Shown piece after piece: positions 17,974 through 24,974 of a stretch of 64,000 nucleotides of DNA. How positions within the stretch are numbered: the stretch's first letter is position 1; each line of letters starts with the position of its first letter. The stretch spans positions 30,264-94,263 of the forward strand of contig NZ_JBNPMZ010000012.1 of assembly GCF_050314255.1 (NCBI RefSeq). The letters are read 5' to 3'. The notes beneath the pieces are model-generated. The model was not told where the DNA came from. It searched no databases and saw only the letters and a list, made by a program, of their open reading frames with translations. This DNA is from Claveliimonas sp034178805 (GTDB taxonomy: Bacteria; Bacillota; Clostridia; Lachnospirales; Lachnospiraceae). A program made the translations under genes and the position numbers.

Positions 17974-19724
17974 TGGATAAGAGAAAAATGAAAAAGCTCC
18001 TGATTCTGAATTTACCGTATTTTCTGGTAGGGTTGTTCGCTACGAATTTAGGAGAAGCATGGAGATTGGCTGAGGGGGCAGATTCATCTGCGAAAATCCT
18101 CAGCTTTTTTCATGCCCTTCCGATAGCCCTGAACAATCCGTTTCCCAGCTTTCACCCGTTGGATTTGCTGATTGGTATTCTCTGCGGCGCAGGACTTCGG
18201 CTGGCTGTCTATCTAAAAGGCAAAAACGCAAAGAAGTACCGACACAATGTTGAGTACGGTTCTGCTCGTTGGGGAACGGCAAAAGATATTGAGCCGTTTA
18301 TTGCACCAAAGTTCGAGGACAATGTGATCCTGACGAAAACGGAGCGGCTGATGATGAGCAATCGCCCGAAGAATCCTGCCAATGCCCGAAATAAGAATGT
18401 TCTGATTATCGGCGGTTCGGGTTCCGGTAAAACTCGCTTTTGGTTGAAGCCAAACCTTCTCCAGATGCACAGTTCCTATGTGGTCACTGACCCGAAAGGC
18501 AGCATCGTGATTGAGTGCGGCAACGCCCTTTTGAAGCATGGCTACACCATCAAGATTTTCAACACCATCAACTTTCAGAAGTCGATGCACTATAACCCAT
18601 TTGCCTATATCCATTCAGAAAAAGACATTCTGAAACTGGTGACAACGCTGATTGCCAACACAAAGGGTGATGGAAAAGCCGGTGATGAGTTCTGGACGAA
18701 GGCGGAAACGCTGCTCTACTGTGCCTTGATCGGATATATCCACTATGAAGCTCCGGTTGAGGAACAGAATTTCTCCACCCTGATTGAGTTCCTGAACGCA
18801 ATGGAGGTGCGGGAAGATGATGAGGAGTTCCAGAACCCGGTGGATCTGATGTTTGAAGCCCTGGAAAAGAAAAAGCCGAATCACTTTGCAGTCCGTCAGT
18901 ATAAAAAATACAAGCTGGCTGCCGGCAAGACCGCTAAGTCGATTTTGATTTCCTGCGGCGCTCGTCTGGCTCCTTTTGATATTCAGGAGGTCAGAGATGT
19001 GACTGCCTATGACGAGTTGCAGTTGGATACTCTCGGAGATAAGAAAACGGCGCTCTTTCTGATTATGTCAGATACGGATGCGACGTTTAATTTTTTGATC
19101 TCCATGATTTACACACAGCTGTTCAACTTGTTGTGCGAGAAAGCAGATGATGTGTACGGCGGCAGACTGCCGGTTCATGTGCGCTGCTTGATTGATGAGA
19201 TGGCAAACATCGGTCAGATTCCCAATCTGGAAAAACTGGTAGCGACAATCCGAAGCCGTGAAATATCGGCTTGCCTTGTTCTCCAGGCACAATCACAGCT
19301 GAAAGCCATTTATAAAGACAATGCCGATACCATCATCGGCAACATGGATTCCCGAATTTTCCTGGGTGGTTCTGAGCCAACCACGCTCAAAGAACTGAAT
19401 CAGGCATTGGGAAAAGAAACTATCGACACCTACAACACCTCCAACACCAGAGGTAACAGCCCGTCTTACGGCTTGAATTATCAGAAGTTAGGCAAAGACC
19501 TTGCGAGCGTAGATGAGCTTGCGGTTCTGGATGGCAGCAAGTGTATTTTGCAGTTGCGTGGTGTCAGACCGTTTCTTTCTGACAAGTACGATCTGACGCA
19601 GCACCCCAATTATAAGTACACATCAGACTTTGATAAGAGAAATGAGTTCAACATTGAGCAGTTTCTGAGTCGAAGGTTGAAGCTCAAGGCAGGTGATGAG
19701 TTTGTGGTAGTCGATGCGGATTAA
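17970..19724 (+). CDS. virD4: VirD4/TraG type IV coupling protein
   Basis: A 584-aa inner-membrane ATPase that brings the relaxase-DNA complex to the secretion channel. Two N-terminal membrane segments (residues about 9-28 and 52-72) are followed by the ATPase: Walker A GGSGSGKTRF at 148, Walker B LIDEMAN around 407-413, and the family motif IPNLEKLVATIRSREI. Length is normal for Firmicute VirD4. It follows pcfB with overlapping start and stop, and the next gene begins 13 bases downstream. Confidence 0.93.
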   Translation: MMDKRKMKKLLILNLPYFLVGLFATNLGEAWRLAEGADSSAKILSFFHALPIALNNPFPSFHPLDLLIGILCGAGLRLAVYLKGKNAKKYRHNVEYGSARWGTAKDIEPFIAPKFEDNVILTKTERLMMSNRPKNPANARNKNVLIIGGSGSGKTRFWLKPNLLQMHSSYVVTDPKGSIVIECGNALLKHGYTIKIFNTINFQKSMHYNPFAYIHSEKDILKLVTTLIANTKGDGKAGDEFWTKAETLLYCALIGYIHYEAPVEEQNFSTLIEFLNAMEVREDDEEFQNPVDLMFEALEKKKPNHFAVRQYKKYKLAAGKTAKSILISCGARLAPFDIQEVRDVTAYDELQLDTLGDKKTALFLIMSDTDATFNFLISMIYTQLFNLLCEKADDVYGGRLPVHVRCLIDEMANIGQIPNLEKLVATIRSREISACLVLQAQSQLKAIYKDNADTIIGNMDSRIFLGGSEPTTLKELNQALGKETIDTYNTSNTRGNSPSYGLNYQKLGKDLASVDELAVLDGSKCILQLRGVRPFLSDKYDLTQHPNYKYTSDFDKRNEFNIEQFLSRRLKLKAGDEFVVVDAD

Positions 19725-19736
19725 GGAGGTTTCTGT

Positions 19737-20057
19737 TTGGAAAATCTGAAAACGGTATCTGCCCTGGTTAAGAACATCTTGGAACACGACCACAAGGCAA
19801 GAAATACCGACAATCATTTGTACCTGATGGTACTGGAACACTATTCCGGTCTGCGTGGCATCGACATTCATGCCATGACGGTTCCTGTGTTTTTGAAGGA
19901 ACTGGATAGACGCAGCTTTCCGGGGTTTGAAACTGTCCGCAGAAGCAGACAGAAAGTGCAGGCAACCTACCCTGACCTTGCTCCCAGTGAAGCCGTAGGC
20001 AAGCGCAGAGCAAAAAATGAGGTTGTATATCGAGAATTTGCAGAAAGCGAGGTGTAA
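19737..20057 (+). CDS. Hypothetical ICE protein (106 aa)
   Basis: A TTG start after AAGGAGG. It is a soluble alpha-helical protein (VKNILEHDHKARNTDNHLYL; then TVRRSRQKVQATYPDL). The RRSRQKVQ..YP segment resembles the basic C-terminal helix of small phage- and plasmid-type proteins, but I cannot assign a family. It lies between virD4 and a Cro/CI-type regulator in the same direction. Confidence 0.55.
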   Translation: MENLKTVSALVKNILEHDHKARNTDNHLYLMVLEHYSGLRGIDIHAMTVPVFLKELDRRSFPGFETVRRSRQKVQATYPDLAPSEAVGKRRAKNEVVYREFAESEV

Positions 20058-20062
20058 AAAAA

Positions 20063-20455
20063 ATGACTTGGTGGATCACGGATACCTCTATTGGGCAGCG
20101 ATTGAAGTTCGTTAGACGATTTCGCCGCCTTACCCAGAAAGAGCTTGGACTCCTGATGGGGTATTCCGAGAAAACAGCGGATGTCCGTATTGCTCAGTAT
20201 GAGAAAAACGCTCGAACCCCTAATGCAGAAACCACAGCGAAACTCGCAGAGGTTCTGAAGGTTTCACCTGTCGTTTTTTCACCGACAATCTGTGCTTCTC
20301 GTGAAGATTTGTTGCAGTCAATGTATTGGCTGTTTCTTATGAAAGGTGGTGGTGATATATATGATTGTGAAACTGAATATGCAAGAAGCAGAATGGAACA
20401 GAAACTTGGCGTGATAACCGTCGAGGAGTTCCTTGAAAAGATTCTCGTAAACTAA
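20063..20455 (+). CDS. XRE-family transcriptional regulator
   Basis: A 130-aa protein with a helix-turn-helix of the Cro/CI type at residues about 10-70 (IGQRLKFVRRFRRLTQKELG, then RIAQYEKNARTPNAET and LAEVLKVSP). The C-terminal 50 residues are not recognised. It starts five bases after the upstream stop and is followed by a terminator, so it closes the first half of the ICE operon. It may regulate the downstream membrane-protein/secretion operon; this is inferred. Confidence 0.8.
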   Translation: MTWWITDTSIGQRLKFVRRFRRLTQKELGLLMGYSEKTADVRIAQYEKNARTPNAETTAKLAEVLKVSPVVFSPTICASREDLLQSMYWLFLMKGGGDIYDCETEYARSRMEQKLGVITVEEFLEKILVN

Positions 20456-20499
20456 GCCTTCCGTCCGGTTTTGATGCCGGTAGTACGGAGGGCTTTTTC
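20455..20499 (+). terminator. Rho-independent terminator
   Basis: A GCCTTCCGT/ACGGAGGGC stem with an inner CCGG/CCGG pairing is followed by a T-run, starting at the stop codon of the XRE gene. Confidence 0.85.
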
Positions 20500-20538
20500 T
20501 ATTCTCAAAACAATTTCAAATTTTAGGAGGAAAATATT

Positions 20539-20697
20539 ATGGCATTTTTCAATAGCGCAGTAACCGTTCTTCAGACTCTCGTTATCGCTCTGGGCGCAGG
20601 TCTTGGCATCTGGGGTGCAATCAATCTGCTTGAGGGCTACGGCAACGATAACCCCGGCGCAAAGTCCCAGGGCATGAAGCAGTTCATGGCTAATTAA
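20539..20697 (+). pseudogene. maff2: maff2 5' part, interrupted by the nested element
   Basis: A 52-aa reading frame behind AGGAGG: a short N-terminus, one hydrophobic segment (VLQTLVIALGAGLGIW), then GMKQFMAN and a stop. Maff2-type proteins are about 70-80 aa with a second hydrophobic segment. Here that part is found 12.5 kb away at 33193-33273 (MKQLMAGGGVALIGTT...). Splicing the two halves restores a 71-aa two-helix protein. The family sits between virD4 and virB6 and is thought of as a VirB2-like small membrane component. The last two codons come from the inserted element. Confidence 0.85.
20674..20691 (+). repeat. Left att repeat of the nested element
   Basis: ATGAAGCAGTTCATGGCT matches ATGAAACAGCTCATGGCT at 33193-33210 in 16 of 18 bases. 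The pair brackets the nested element and lies in frame within maff2. Confidence 0.75.
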
Positions 20698-20759
20698 AGG
20701 GAACAAAAAGAAAGGAAAAGCCAATCCAGACGGTATCAGCGGCAGGCTACAAGAATAAA

Positions 20760-20788
20760 TTGTGATTTCACAAGATTGGTGCTATAAT
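20760..20788 (+). promoter_or_regulatory. Promoter of the XRE-tnpV(-lnu) unit
   Basis: TTGTGA, a 17-bp spacer and a perfect TATAAT lie 64 bases before the ATG of the first gene of the nested element. Confidence 0.75.
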
Positions 20789-20851
20789 AAGAGAAAAGTT
20801 CCTGCCGGGGCAGCCGCTCCGGTGGTATGGATAGAAAGGCAGGAAAACAAT

Positions 20852-21124
20852 ATGCACATCAGCTATAAACCACTCTGGCACACACTGTTAGAGCGTGATA
20901 TGAGAAAAGAGGATTTAAGGCTTGCCGCTGGTATGACAACAAATATGATTGCCAACATGAGCAAAGAGGGAAAGCACATCAGCATGGATACATTAGCCCG
21001 TATCTGCGAAACGCTGAATTGTGAGATTACCGATGTGATTGAGTTAGTACCAGACGAGCCTGCTTCCACAGGAGGTAAGGAACATGAGCGAATTGAAACC
21101 AAGAATAAAAGAAAACGGAATTGA
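20852..21124 (+). CDS. Small Cro/C1-type HTH protein
   Basis: Read from the ATG at 20852 (MHISYKPLWHTLLERDM) with AGGAAA upstream; 90 aa. The first 65 residues are a complete XRE helix-turn-helix of the YozG type (MRKEDLRLAAGMTTNMIANM, MDTLARICETLNCEITDVIE). It overlaps tnpV by 41 bases in another frame, the usual arrangement of this pair. A role as regulator of the element's transfer or of tnpV is inferred. Confidence 0.85.
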   Translation: MHISYKPLWHTLLERDMRKEDLRLAAGMTTNMIANMSKEGKHISMDTLARICETLNCEITDVIELVPDEPASTGGKEHERIETKNKRKRN

Positions 21125-21461
21125 TTATATCCTTGTTGGAGATTACTACATCCCGGACTTGAAGTTGCCGGAGGAACACCGCCCCATCGGAAAGTACGGA
21201 CGGATGCACCGGGAATATTTAAGAGAAGTCTGCCCAGCCAGATTACACACATTGACCCTGACCGGGGAATTGTGGACATATCTTGCAGACCTGAACGAAC
21301 AGGCACAGAAACGGTTAGACACCATCATGGAGCAGATGAAAGCTGCCGAGGGCGTGACCGAGGAATTGAAGCGTACCCGTCAAATGGAATGGGTGCAGCG
21401 TTGCAATAACATTCACAACCGGGCAGAAGAAATTGTTTTACATGAGATGATTTATTCATAA
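21084..21461 (+). CDS. tnpV: TnpV transposon-encoded protein
   Basis: A 125-aa small protein of the TnpV family, with the hallmark DYYIPDLKLPEE...IGKYGRM.R.YL and a C-terminal MEWVQRCNNIHNRAEEIVLHEMI. Its function is not firmly known. It starts within the preceding HTH gene. A second, clearly homologous copy is encoded at 45738-46085 inside the giant helicase gene, and the two align along their whole length. It was probably transcribed with the HTH gene, and read-through into the resistance gene is possible. Confidence 0.85.
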   Translation: MSELKPRIKENGIDYILVGDYYIPDLKLPEEHRPIGKYGRMHREYLREVCPARLHTLTLTGELWTYLADLNEQAQKRLDTIMEQMKAAEGVTEELKRTRQMEWVQRCNNIHNRAEEIVLHEMIYS

Positions 21462-21512
21462 CGGTATGGTAGAATGATTATTACAAATTAGAAGTTGTAA
21501 AGGAGACTTTGT

Positions 21513-22004
21513 ATGGGTAGAAAAGAAATAACAACAAAAGAAGATTTAATGAAAGTAATAGAATTATTCGAAAATACTGGAATTACATACTGGTTGGATG
21601 GCGGATGGGGTGTAGATATTTTAGCTGGTAAACAAACAAGAATTCATAGAGATATAGATATAAATTTTGATGCTCAACATACGGAAAAATTGTTAAATGT
21701 GCTTTTGAATCTGGGCTATAAAATTGATACAGACTGGAAACCGGTTAGAATAGAGTTATATAGTGATGAACTTGGTTACTTAGACATTCACCCGTTCGTT
21801 TTAAGTGAGGACGGAACTTCAAAACAAGCTGATTTAGAGGGTGGCTGGTATGAGTTTGAAAAAGATTACTTTGGTAGTGCTTTTTTTGAAGGAAAAACAA
21901 TTCCTTGTATATCCTTAAAAGGCCAAAGAGTTTTCCATTCAGGTTATGAATTAAGAGATAAAGATAAGCATGATATTTCAATTCTTGAAAGTTTATCAAA
22001 ATAA
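21513..22004 (+). CDS. lnu: Lincosamide nucleotidyltransferase, Lnu family
   Basis: A 163-aa nucleotidyltransferase. The motif YWLDGGWGVDILAGKQTR (residues about 28-45) followed by HRDIDINFDA gives the catalytic acidic residues, and length matches the Lnu(A/C/D) group. These enzymes adenylylate lincomycin and clindamycin in the cytosol. AAAGGAG lies eight bases before the ATG. The gene is visibly more AT-rich than its flanks, a sign of separate acquisition. Assignment to a particular Lnu subclass needs a comparison that I cannot run. Confidence 0.8.
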   Translation: MGRKEITTKEDLMKVIELFENTGITYWLDGGWGVDILAGKQTRIHRDIDINFDAQHTEKLLNVLLNLGYKIDTDWKPVRIELYSDELGYLDIHPFVLSEDGTSKQADLEGGWYEFEKDYFGSAFFEGKTIPCISLKGQRVFHSGYELRDKDKHDISILESLSK

Positions 22005-22074
22005 CATTGCTGTAATTTCTAAGATAAATTCCACTTTATCGCTTTGAAATTTTAACTGAATAAGTATAGCACCA

Positions 22075-22121
22075 ACCGCTGCTACATGGAAGCAAACACA
22101 ACCATGCAACAGCGGTTTTTC
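22075..22121 (+). terminator. Terminator between lnu and the convergent XRE gene
   Basis: An ACCGCTG/CAGCGGT outer stem with an inner CATGG/CCATG stem and a T5 tail. It lies just 3' of both convergent genes, but the T-run serves the plus strand. Confidence 0.7.
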
Positions 22122-22122
22122 T

Positions 22123-22929
22123 TTACCGTTTTTTCCTTTGACTGATAGGAGTTCCTGTTTTCTTTGATTTTTGTAGAATCCGAATGAGCCAGCGAAATTC
22201 TTCGTCTGACAGATTTTTATAGTTGATGCCGAGCTGCTTGCAGTAAAGGACAACCAGCTTTTCATCCCGACTGCCCTTGAAATTTTCAACCGCTTCCAAA
22301 TTTTCTTTCAATTCATCGGCAACGGTGGTCTGGGGCGCACTCTCGCTGTCCTTTTTGTGGGCTTCCCGAATATCCCGGATAATGAGATTGAGGTCATCAA
22401 GAACCATGTGGCTGAAATATTCATCATCGCTGATATGGGCGGCTTGCAGCACTTTCAAATGCGGGTCGTCTTCGCCGGGGCGATACCGTTCAATGATTTC
22501 ATGCCGGACAGTATCGACAAGGGCGTTGAGGTTTTGAATCTGCATGGTGGCAATCCCATCTACATAAATCTCAATGTCCGCAAGAAACTTGATAAAGTCC
22601 TTATGAGTGGCAAGCTCACAGAGCAGACGGTTGTTAATCCGACCGCCTTTCAGAAGTGCCACCATCTCATCATTCAAATGCAGCTCTGTTAGTGGCGTGT
22701 TGATCTGCTCCCGGTTCTCTGTCCGGCACAGCAGATAATCAACGGAAACCCCATAGAAGTCTGCCAGCGTGATAAGGTTGCCATGATTGATTTCCTTATA
22801 ATCCTCTTTTTCATAACTGCCAAGAGCTGATTTGGAAATGCCCGTCAGCTCTGATAATTCTTCCAGATTTAAGCCTTTGTCCTTGCGGAGTTCCCAAAGG
22901 CGTTCCTGTATGCTTGTCGCTCCTTTCAT
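22123..22929 (-). CDS. XRE-family regulator of the nested element (268 aa)
   Basis: An N-terminal Cro/CI helix-turn-helix (residues about 8-65: IQERLWELRKDKGLNLEEL, GISKSALGSYEKEDYKEI, ADFYGVSVDYLL) is followed by a 200-residue helical domain typical of regulators on Firmicute mobilizable elements. It is divergent from the rep-like/transfer genes at 23413 and onward, with 483 bp between them that carry tandem repeats. Control of that divergent promoter, as a master switch of mobilisation, is the likely role but is inferred. Confidence 0.85.
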   Translation of the reverse strand: MKGATSIQERLWELRKDKGLNLEELSELTGISKSALGSYEKEDYKEINHGNLITLADFYGVSVDYLLCRTENREQINTPLTELHLNDEMVALLKGGRINNRLLCELATHKDFIKFLADIEIYVDGIATMQIQNLNALVDTVRHEIIERYRPGEDDPHLKVLQAAHISDDEYFSHMVLDDLNLIIRDIREAHKKDSESAPQTTVADELKENLEAVENFKGSRDEKLVVLYCKQLGINYKNLSDEEFRWLIRILQKSKKTGTPISQRKKR

Positions 22930-23262
22930 GGGCGCACGCTCCTTTCCGGCGGTTTCATTACTGCCGCTTAACTGGATTATATCATACTTTCCGCAATCGT
23001 GGAAATTTCTGATTTTTACCCTTAATTCCTACTTTGTGGACATACGGCACAGGGCACAAAAATGTTCTATGATACAGGTAGTTCATCGATGGATTATTCC
23101 AATCGAATGACCAGCCTGTGTGGGATATGCTTCCCCGGCGATGTAGCGCCATGACTTTTGGCAGGGATATGGAGGAACCCTGACCGAAACGAGCGTACCA
23201 AAGGGAGCAATACGCCGCTGTGAGATTCAGGGGAGGAACGACACCGGGGAGAACTGGCGAAC

Positions 23263-23284
23263 TGATACCGAAATGATACCGAAA
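23263..23284 (+). promoter_or_regulatory. Tandem 11-bp repeat, possible operator or iteron
   Basis: TGATACCGAAA occurs twice back to back, one helical turn apart, in the otherwise gene-free 22930-23412 interval between the divergent XRE regulator and the rep-like genes. The position suits an operator for the XRE protein or a Rep-binding iteron. An imperfect ATAGGG/CCCTAT hairpin follows at about 23298-23320. Nothing else was recognised in the interval. Confidence 0.45.
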
Positions 23285-23412
23285 CACGACAATCTGATAG
23301 GGGGATAGTCTACCCTATTGCTGATACTTCTGGAGATTTTAGACGGCTCTATGACCGTAATTTTGCCGAAAATCGCCCCGAAACTATACACTAAAACGGG
23401 AGGAAACGCAAT

Positions 23413-23601
23413 ATGCCGAGAATGAGCAAAAAGAGGAAGCATGAGCTTTCTTTTTACCTCAATGACCGGGGGCGTGTCACTTACAACGAATTATGCCGGA
23501 AATGCAAGCATGGGTGCAAGCAGAGCTTCCGGGCGGTTGTGGTTGACTGCCCCCGTTATTTATCCAAAAGAGCAAAGAAAAAGGAGGAACACACCGAATG
23601 A
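23413..23601 (+). CDS. Small basic protein with Cys motif (62 aa)
   Basis: ATG behind GGGAGGAAA. It is very basic at both ends, with C-x2-C-x3-C cysteines (ELCRKCKHGCKQ) and another Cys further on, suggesting a small nucleic-acid-binding or zinc-binding protein. Its stop overlaps the start of the next gene. It is commonly found ahead of the rep-like gene in such elements; function unknown. Confidence 0.65.
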   Translation: MPRMSKKRKHELSFYLNDRGRVTYNELCRKCKHGCKQSFRAVVVDCPRYLSKRAKKKEEHTE

Positions 23602-23939
23602 ATTTTGAATTTATGACGATAGGCACACCGTTGCCGCCCTGTATGCCCTTTCCCAGAGCGTTGACAGGATTTCCAGTCAGCAGCACCGCAAAGGTCATGT
23701 ACTGCCGGATGTTGGACGCTATGCTATCCAACGGACAGGAGGACGAGAACGGAATCCTGTTTATCTGCTTCCCTGTCACAGCCATTGCCGCAGTCCTGTC
23801 CCGCAGCCCCATGACGGTCAAGCGTTCTCTGAATGAACTGGAAACCGCCGGACTGATCATGCGAGTGCGTCAGGGCGTTGGAGAACCAAACAGGATTTAT
23901 GTGCTGATACCGGGAAAGGAGGACGCTGCCCTTGCCTGA
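23598..23939 (+). CDS. RepA_N-like winged-helix protein (113 aa)
   Basis: A short protein resembling the N-terminal winged helix of Gram-positive replication initiators: the pattern STAKVMYCRMLDAML, VTAIAAVLSRSPMTVKRSLNEL, GLIMRVRQGVGEPNRIYV parallels residues 25-110 of the ICE RepA at 13254. It lacks the rest of a full initiator, so a stand-alone DNA-binding or replication role is inferred. It overlaps both neighbours by a few bases. Confidence 0.75.
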   Translation: MNFEFMTIGTPLPPCMPFPRALTGFPVSSTAKVMYCRMLDAMLSNGQEDENGILFICFPVTAIAAVLSRSPMTVKRSLNELETAGLIMRVRQGVGEPNRIYVLIPGKEDAALA

Positions 23940-24228
23940 TACCTCAAAGCTGGAAAAGCTCAACCGAGAGTTGGAAAAGAGTGAAAAGAAACTGCGGAAA
24001 GCCATCAATGATGAAAAGGCATTGCAGCACCAGCTAAAGCAGCTTACCCGAAAAGAACGGACACACCGGCTCTGTACTCGTGGCGGTATGCTGGAAAGTT
24101 TTCTGCAAGAGCCGGAACGCCTGACAGATGATGATGTCATGCTGTTGTTGACACTCATTTTTCACAGGCAGGACACGCAGGAACTATTGAAGAAACTGCT
24201 GGAACGTGAGAAGCCGGAAACCCCTTAG
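23932..24228 (+). CDS. DUF3847 family protein
   Basis: A 98-aa helical protein with a coiled-coil N-terminus (KLEKLNRELEKSEKKLRKAI) and the DUF3847 signature TRKERTHRLCTRGGMLESFL followed by LLTLIFHRQDT. The family is found next to MobA/MobL relaxases; an accessory mobilisation role is inferred. The oriT lies directly behind the stop codon. Confidence 0.85.
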   Translation: MPDTSKLEKLNRELEKSEKKLRKAINDEKALQHQLKQLTRKERTHRLCTRGGMLESFLQEPERLTDDDVMLLLTLIFHRQDTQELLKKLLEREKPETP

Positions 24229-24233
24229 TTTAC

Positions 24234-24268
24234 TAAGGGCGCAATTATACACCACCCAAAGGTTGGTG
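24234..24268 (-). other. oriT: Probable oriT, RSF1010/MobQ type
   Basis: On the minus strand an inverted repeat, CACCAACC-TTT-GGGTGGTG (24250-24268), is followed two bases later by TAATTGCGCCCT (24236-24247). The RSF1010-family origin has an inverted repeat followed by the nic core TAAGTGCGCCCT; here 11 of 12 core bases agree. The element's relaxase (27392) is of the MobA/MobL (MobQ) family that cuts such sites. The next 300 bases upstream of the ABC-F promoter contain no gene. Confidence 0.75.
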
Positions 24269-24580
24269 CATTGCGTTCTCCGAAGGCTCCTTGCCGGAGG
24301 GCTGTGATTTTTCGCAGTCATGGTCTGCTCCAAATCATACAGGGGACGCTACGCTTCCCCTGCGCTGGCTACCGCCAGCTACCCTTTTGTGGACTTGTCA
24401 TCTGGGGACACCTTGCGTTGCAAGCTGTTCCCAGCCGACAAGTTTCATAAAATATGCTATCTTTTCGATAGGCAATAAAGTATAATAAAGTCAGCAATAA
24501 ATCGGAATTTTACGGTCAGTAAGGAATGCGTAAAGTTATATGATTGTATTATAAGCGATTTGTTAAATTTTTATAACCAC

Positions 24581-24609
24581 TTGTATTTGCCTGCGATTTA
24601 TGGTATAAT
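24581..24609 (+). promoter_or_regulatory. Promoter of the ABC-F resistance unit
   Basis: TTGTAT, a 17-bp spacer and a perfect TATAAT, 28 bases before the first leader peptide. Confidence 0.8.
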
Positions 24610-24637
24610 ATTTTGAAATTTAGAAAGAGGTGGGAAG

Positions 24638-24661
24638 ATGATTAACTTTTCTTGCAAATAA
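24638..24661 (+). CDS. Leader peptide 1 (MINFSCK)
   Basis: A seven-codon reading frame behind GAGGTGGGAAG. Its codons overlap the first arm of the attenuator hairpin, so ribosomes on it would change the RNA fold. It is too short for any other function. Confidence 0.6.
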   Translation: MINFSCK

Positions 24662-24811
24662 AATCAAAATATGCGGTAGTGCTATACTTTGGCATTATTG
24701 TGTCTATTGCAAGAAAGTTATATGTCTATCTTACTCAATATAGTGCTGTTGCCACTTTTGCTTAGTGGTGTTATTTTATGCTATGACGAGCTGCAAGGAT
24801 AAACTTTCTTG
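24644..24811 (+). promoter_or_regulatory. Three-segment attenuator in the ABC-F leader
   Basis: Segment 1 (24644-24657, AACTTTTCTTGCAA) and segment 3 (24802-24811, AACTTTCTTG) can each pair with segment 2 (24707-24719, TTGCAAGAAAGTT). The 1:2 pairing has 13 bp with one bulge; the 2:3 pairing has 10 perfect bp. A T-rich stretch (CTTATTTTGTTTTG) follows segment 3. Mutually exclusive pairing with a leader peptide over segment 1 is the layout of antibiotic-sensing attenuation; the inducer is not known. Confidence 0.65.
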
Positions 24812-24840
24812 TGGCTCTTATTTTGTTTTGGAGGTGCTTT

Positions 24841-24918
24841 ATGAATAGTGCAGAACAGATAGTTACACATGATTCACTCCGTATAGTGTCGGTTCCTTTT
24901 GGTGAAATCTATACGTAG
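24841..24918 (+). CDS. Leader peptide 2 (25 aa)
   Basis: An ATG seven bases behind a strong GGAGG opens a 25-codon frame (MNSAEQIVTHDSLRIVSVPF...) that ends TAG at 24916, 57 bases before the ABC-F start. Its 3' half overlaps the following hairpin. It may be a second regulatory peptide or a remnant of a former gene start. Confidence 0.5.
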   Translation: MNSAEQIVTHDSLRIVSVPFGEIYT

Positions 24919-24938
24919 TAAACATTCACCGAACCGAC
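24888..24938 (+). promoter_or_regulatory. Hairpin over leader peptide 2, upstream of the ABC-F ribosome site
   Basis: GTCGGTTC pairs with GAACCGAC, extended inward by GGTGAA(A)T with ATTCACC. No long T-run follows, so it looks like a translational or stalling-responsive structure rather than a plain terminator. Confidence 0.55.
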
Positions 24939-24974
24939 TTTGTATCGTATGACATGCAAAGGAGGATAATATTT

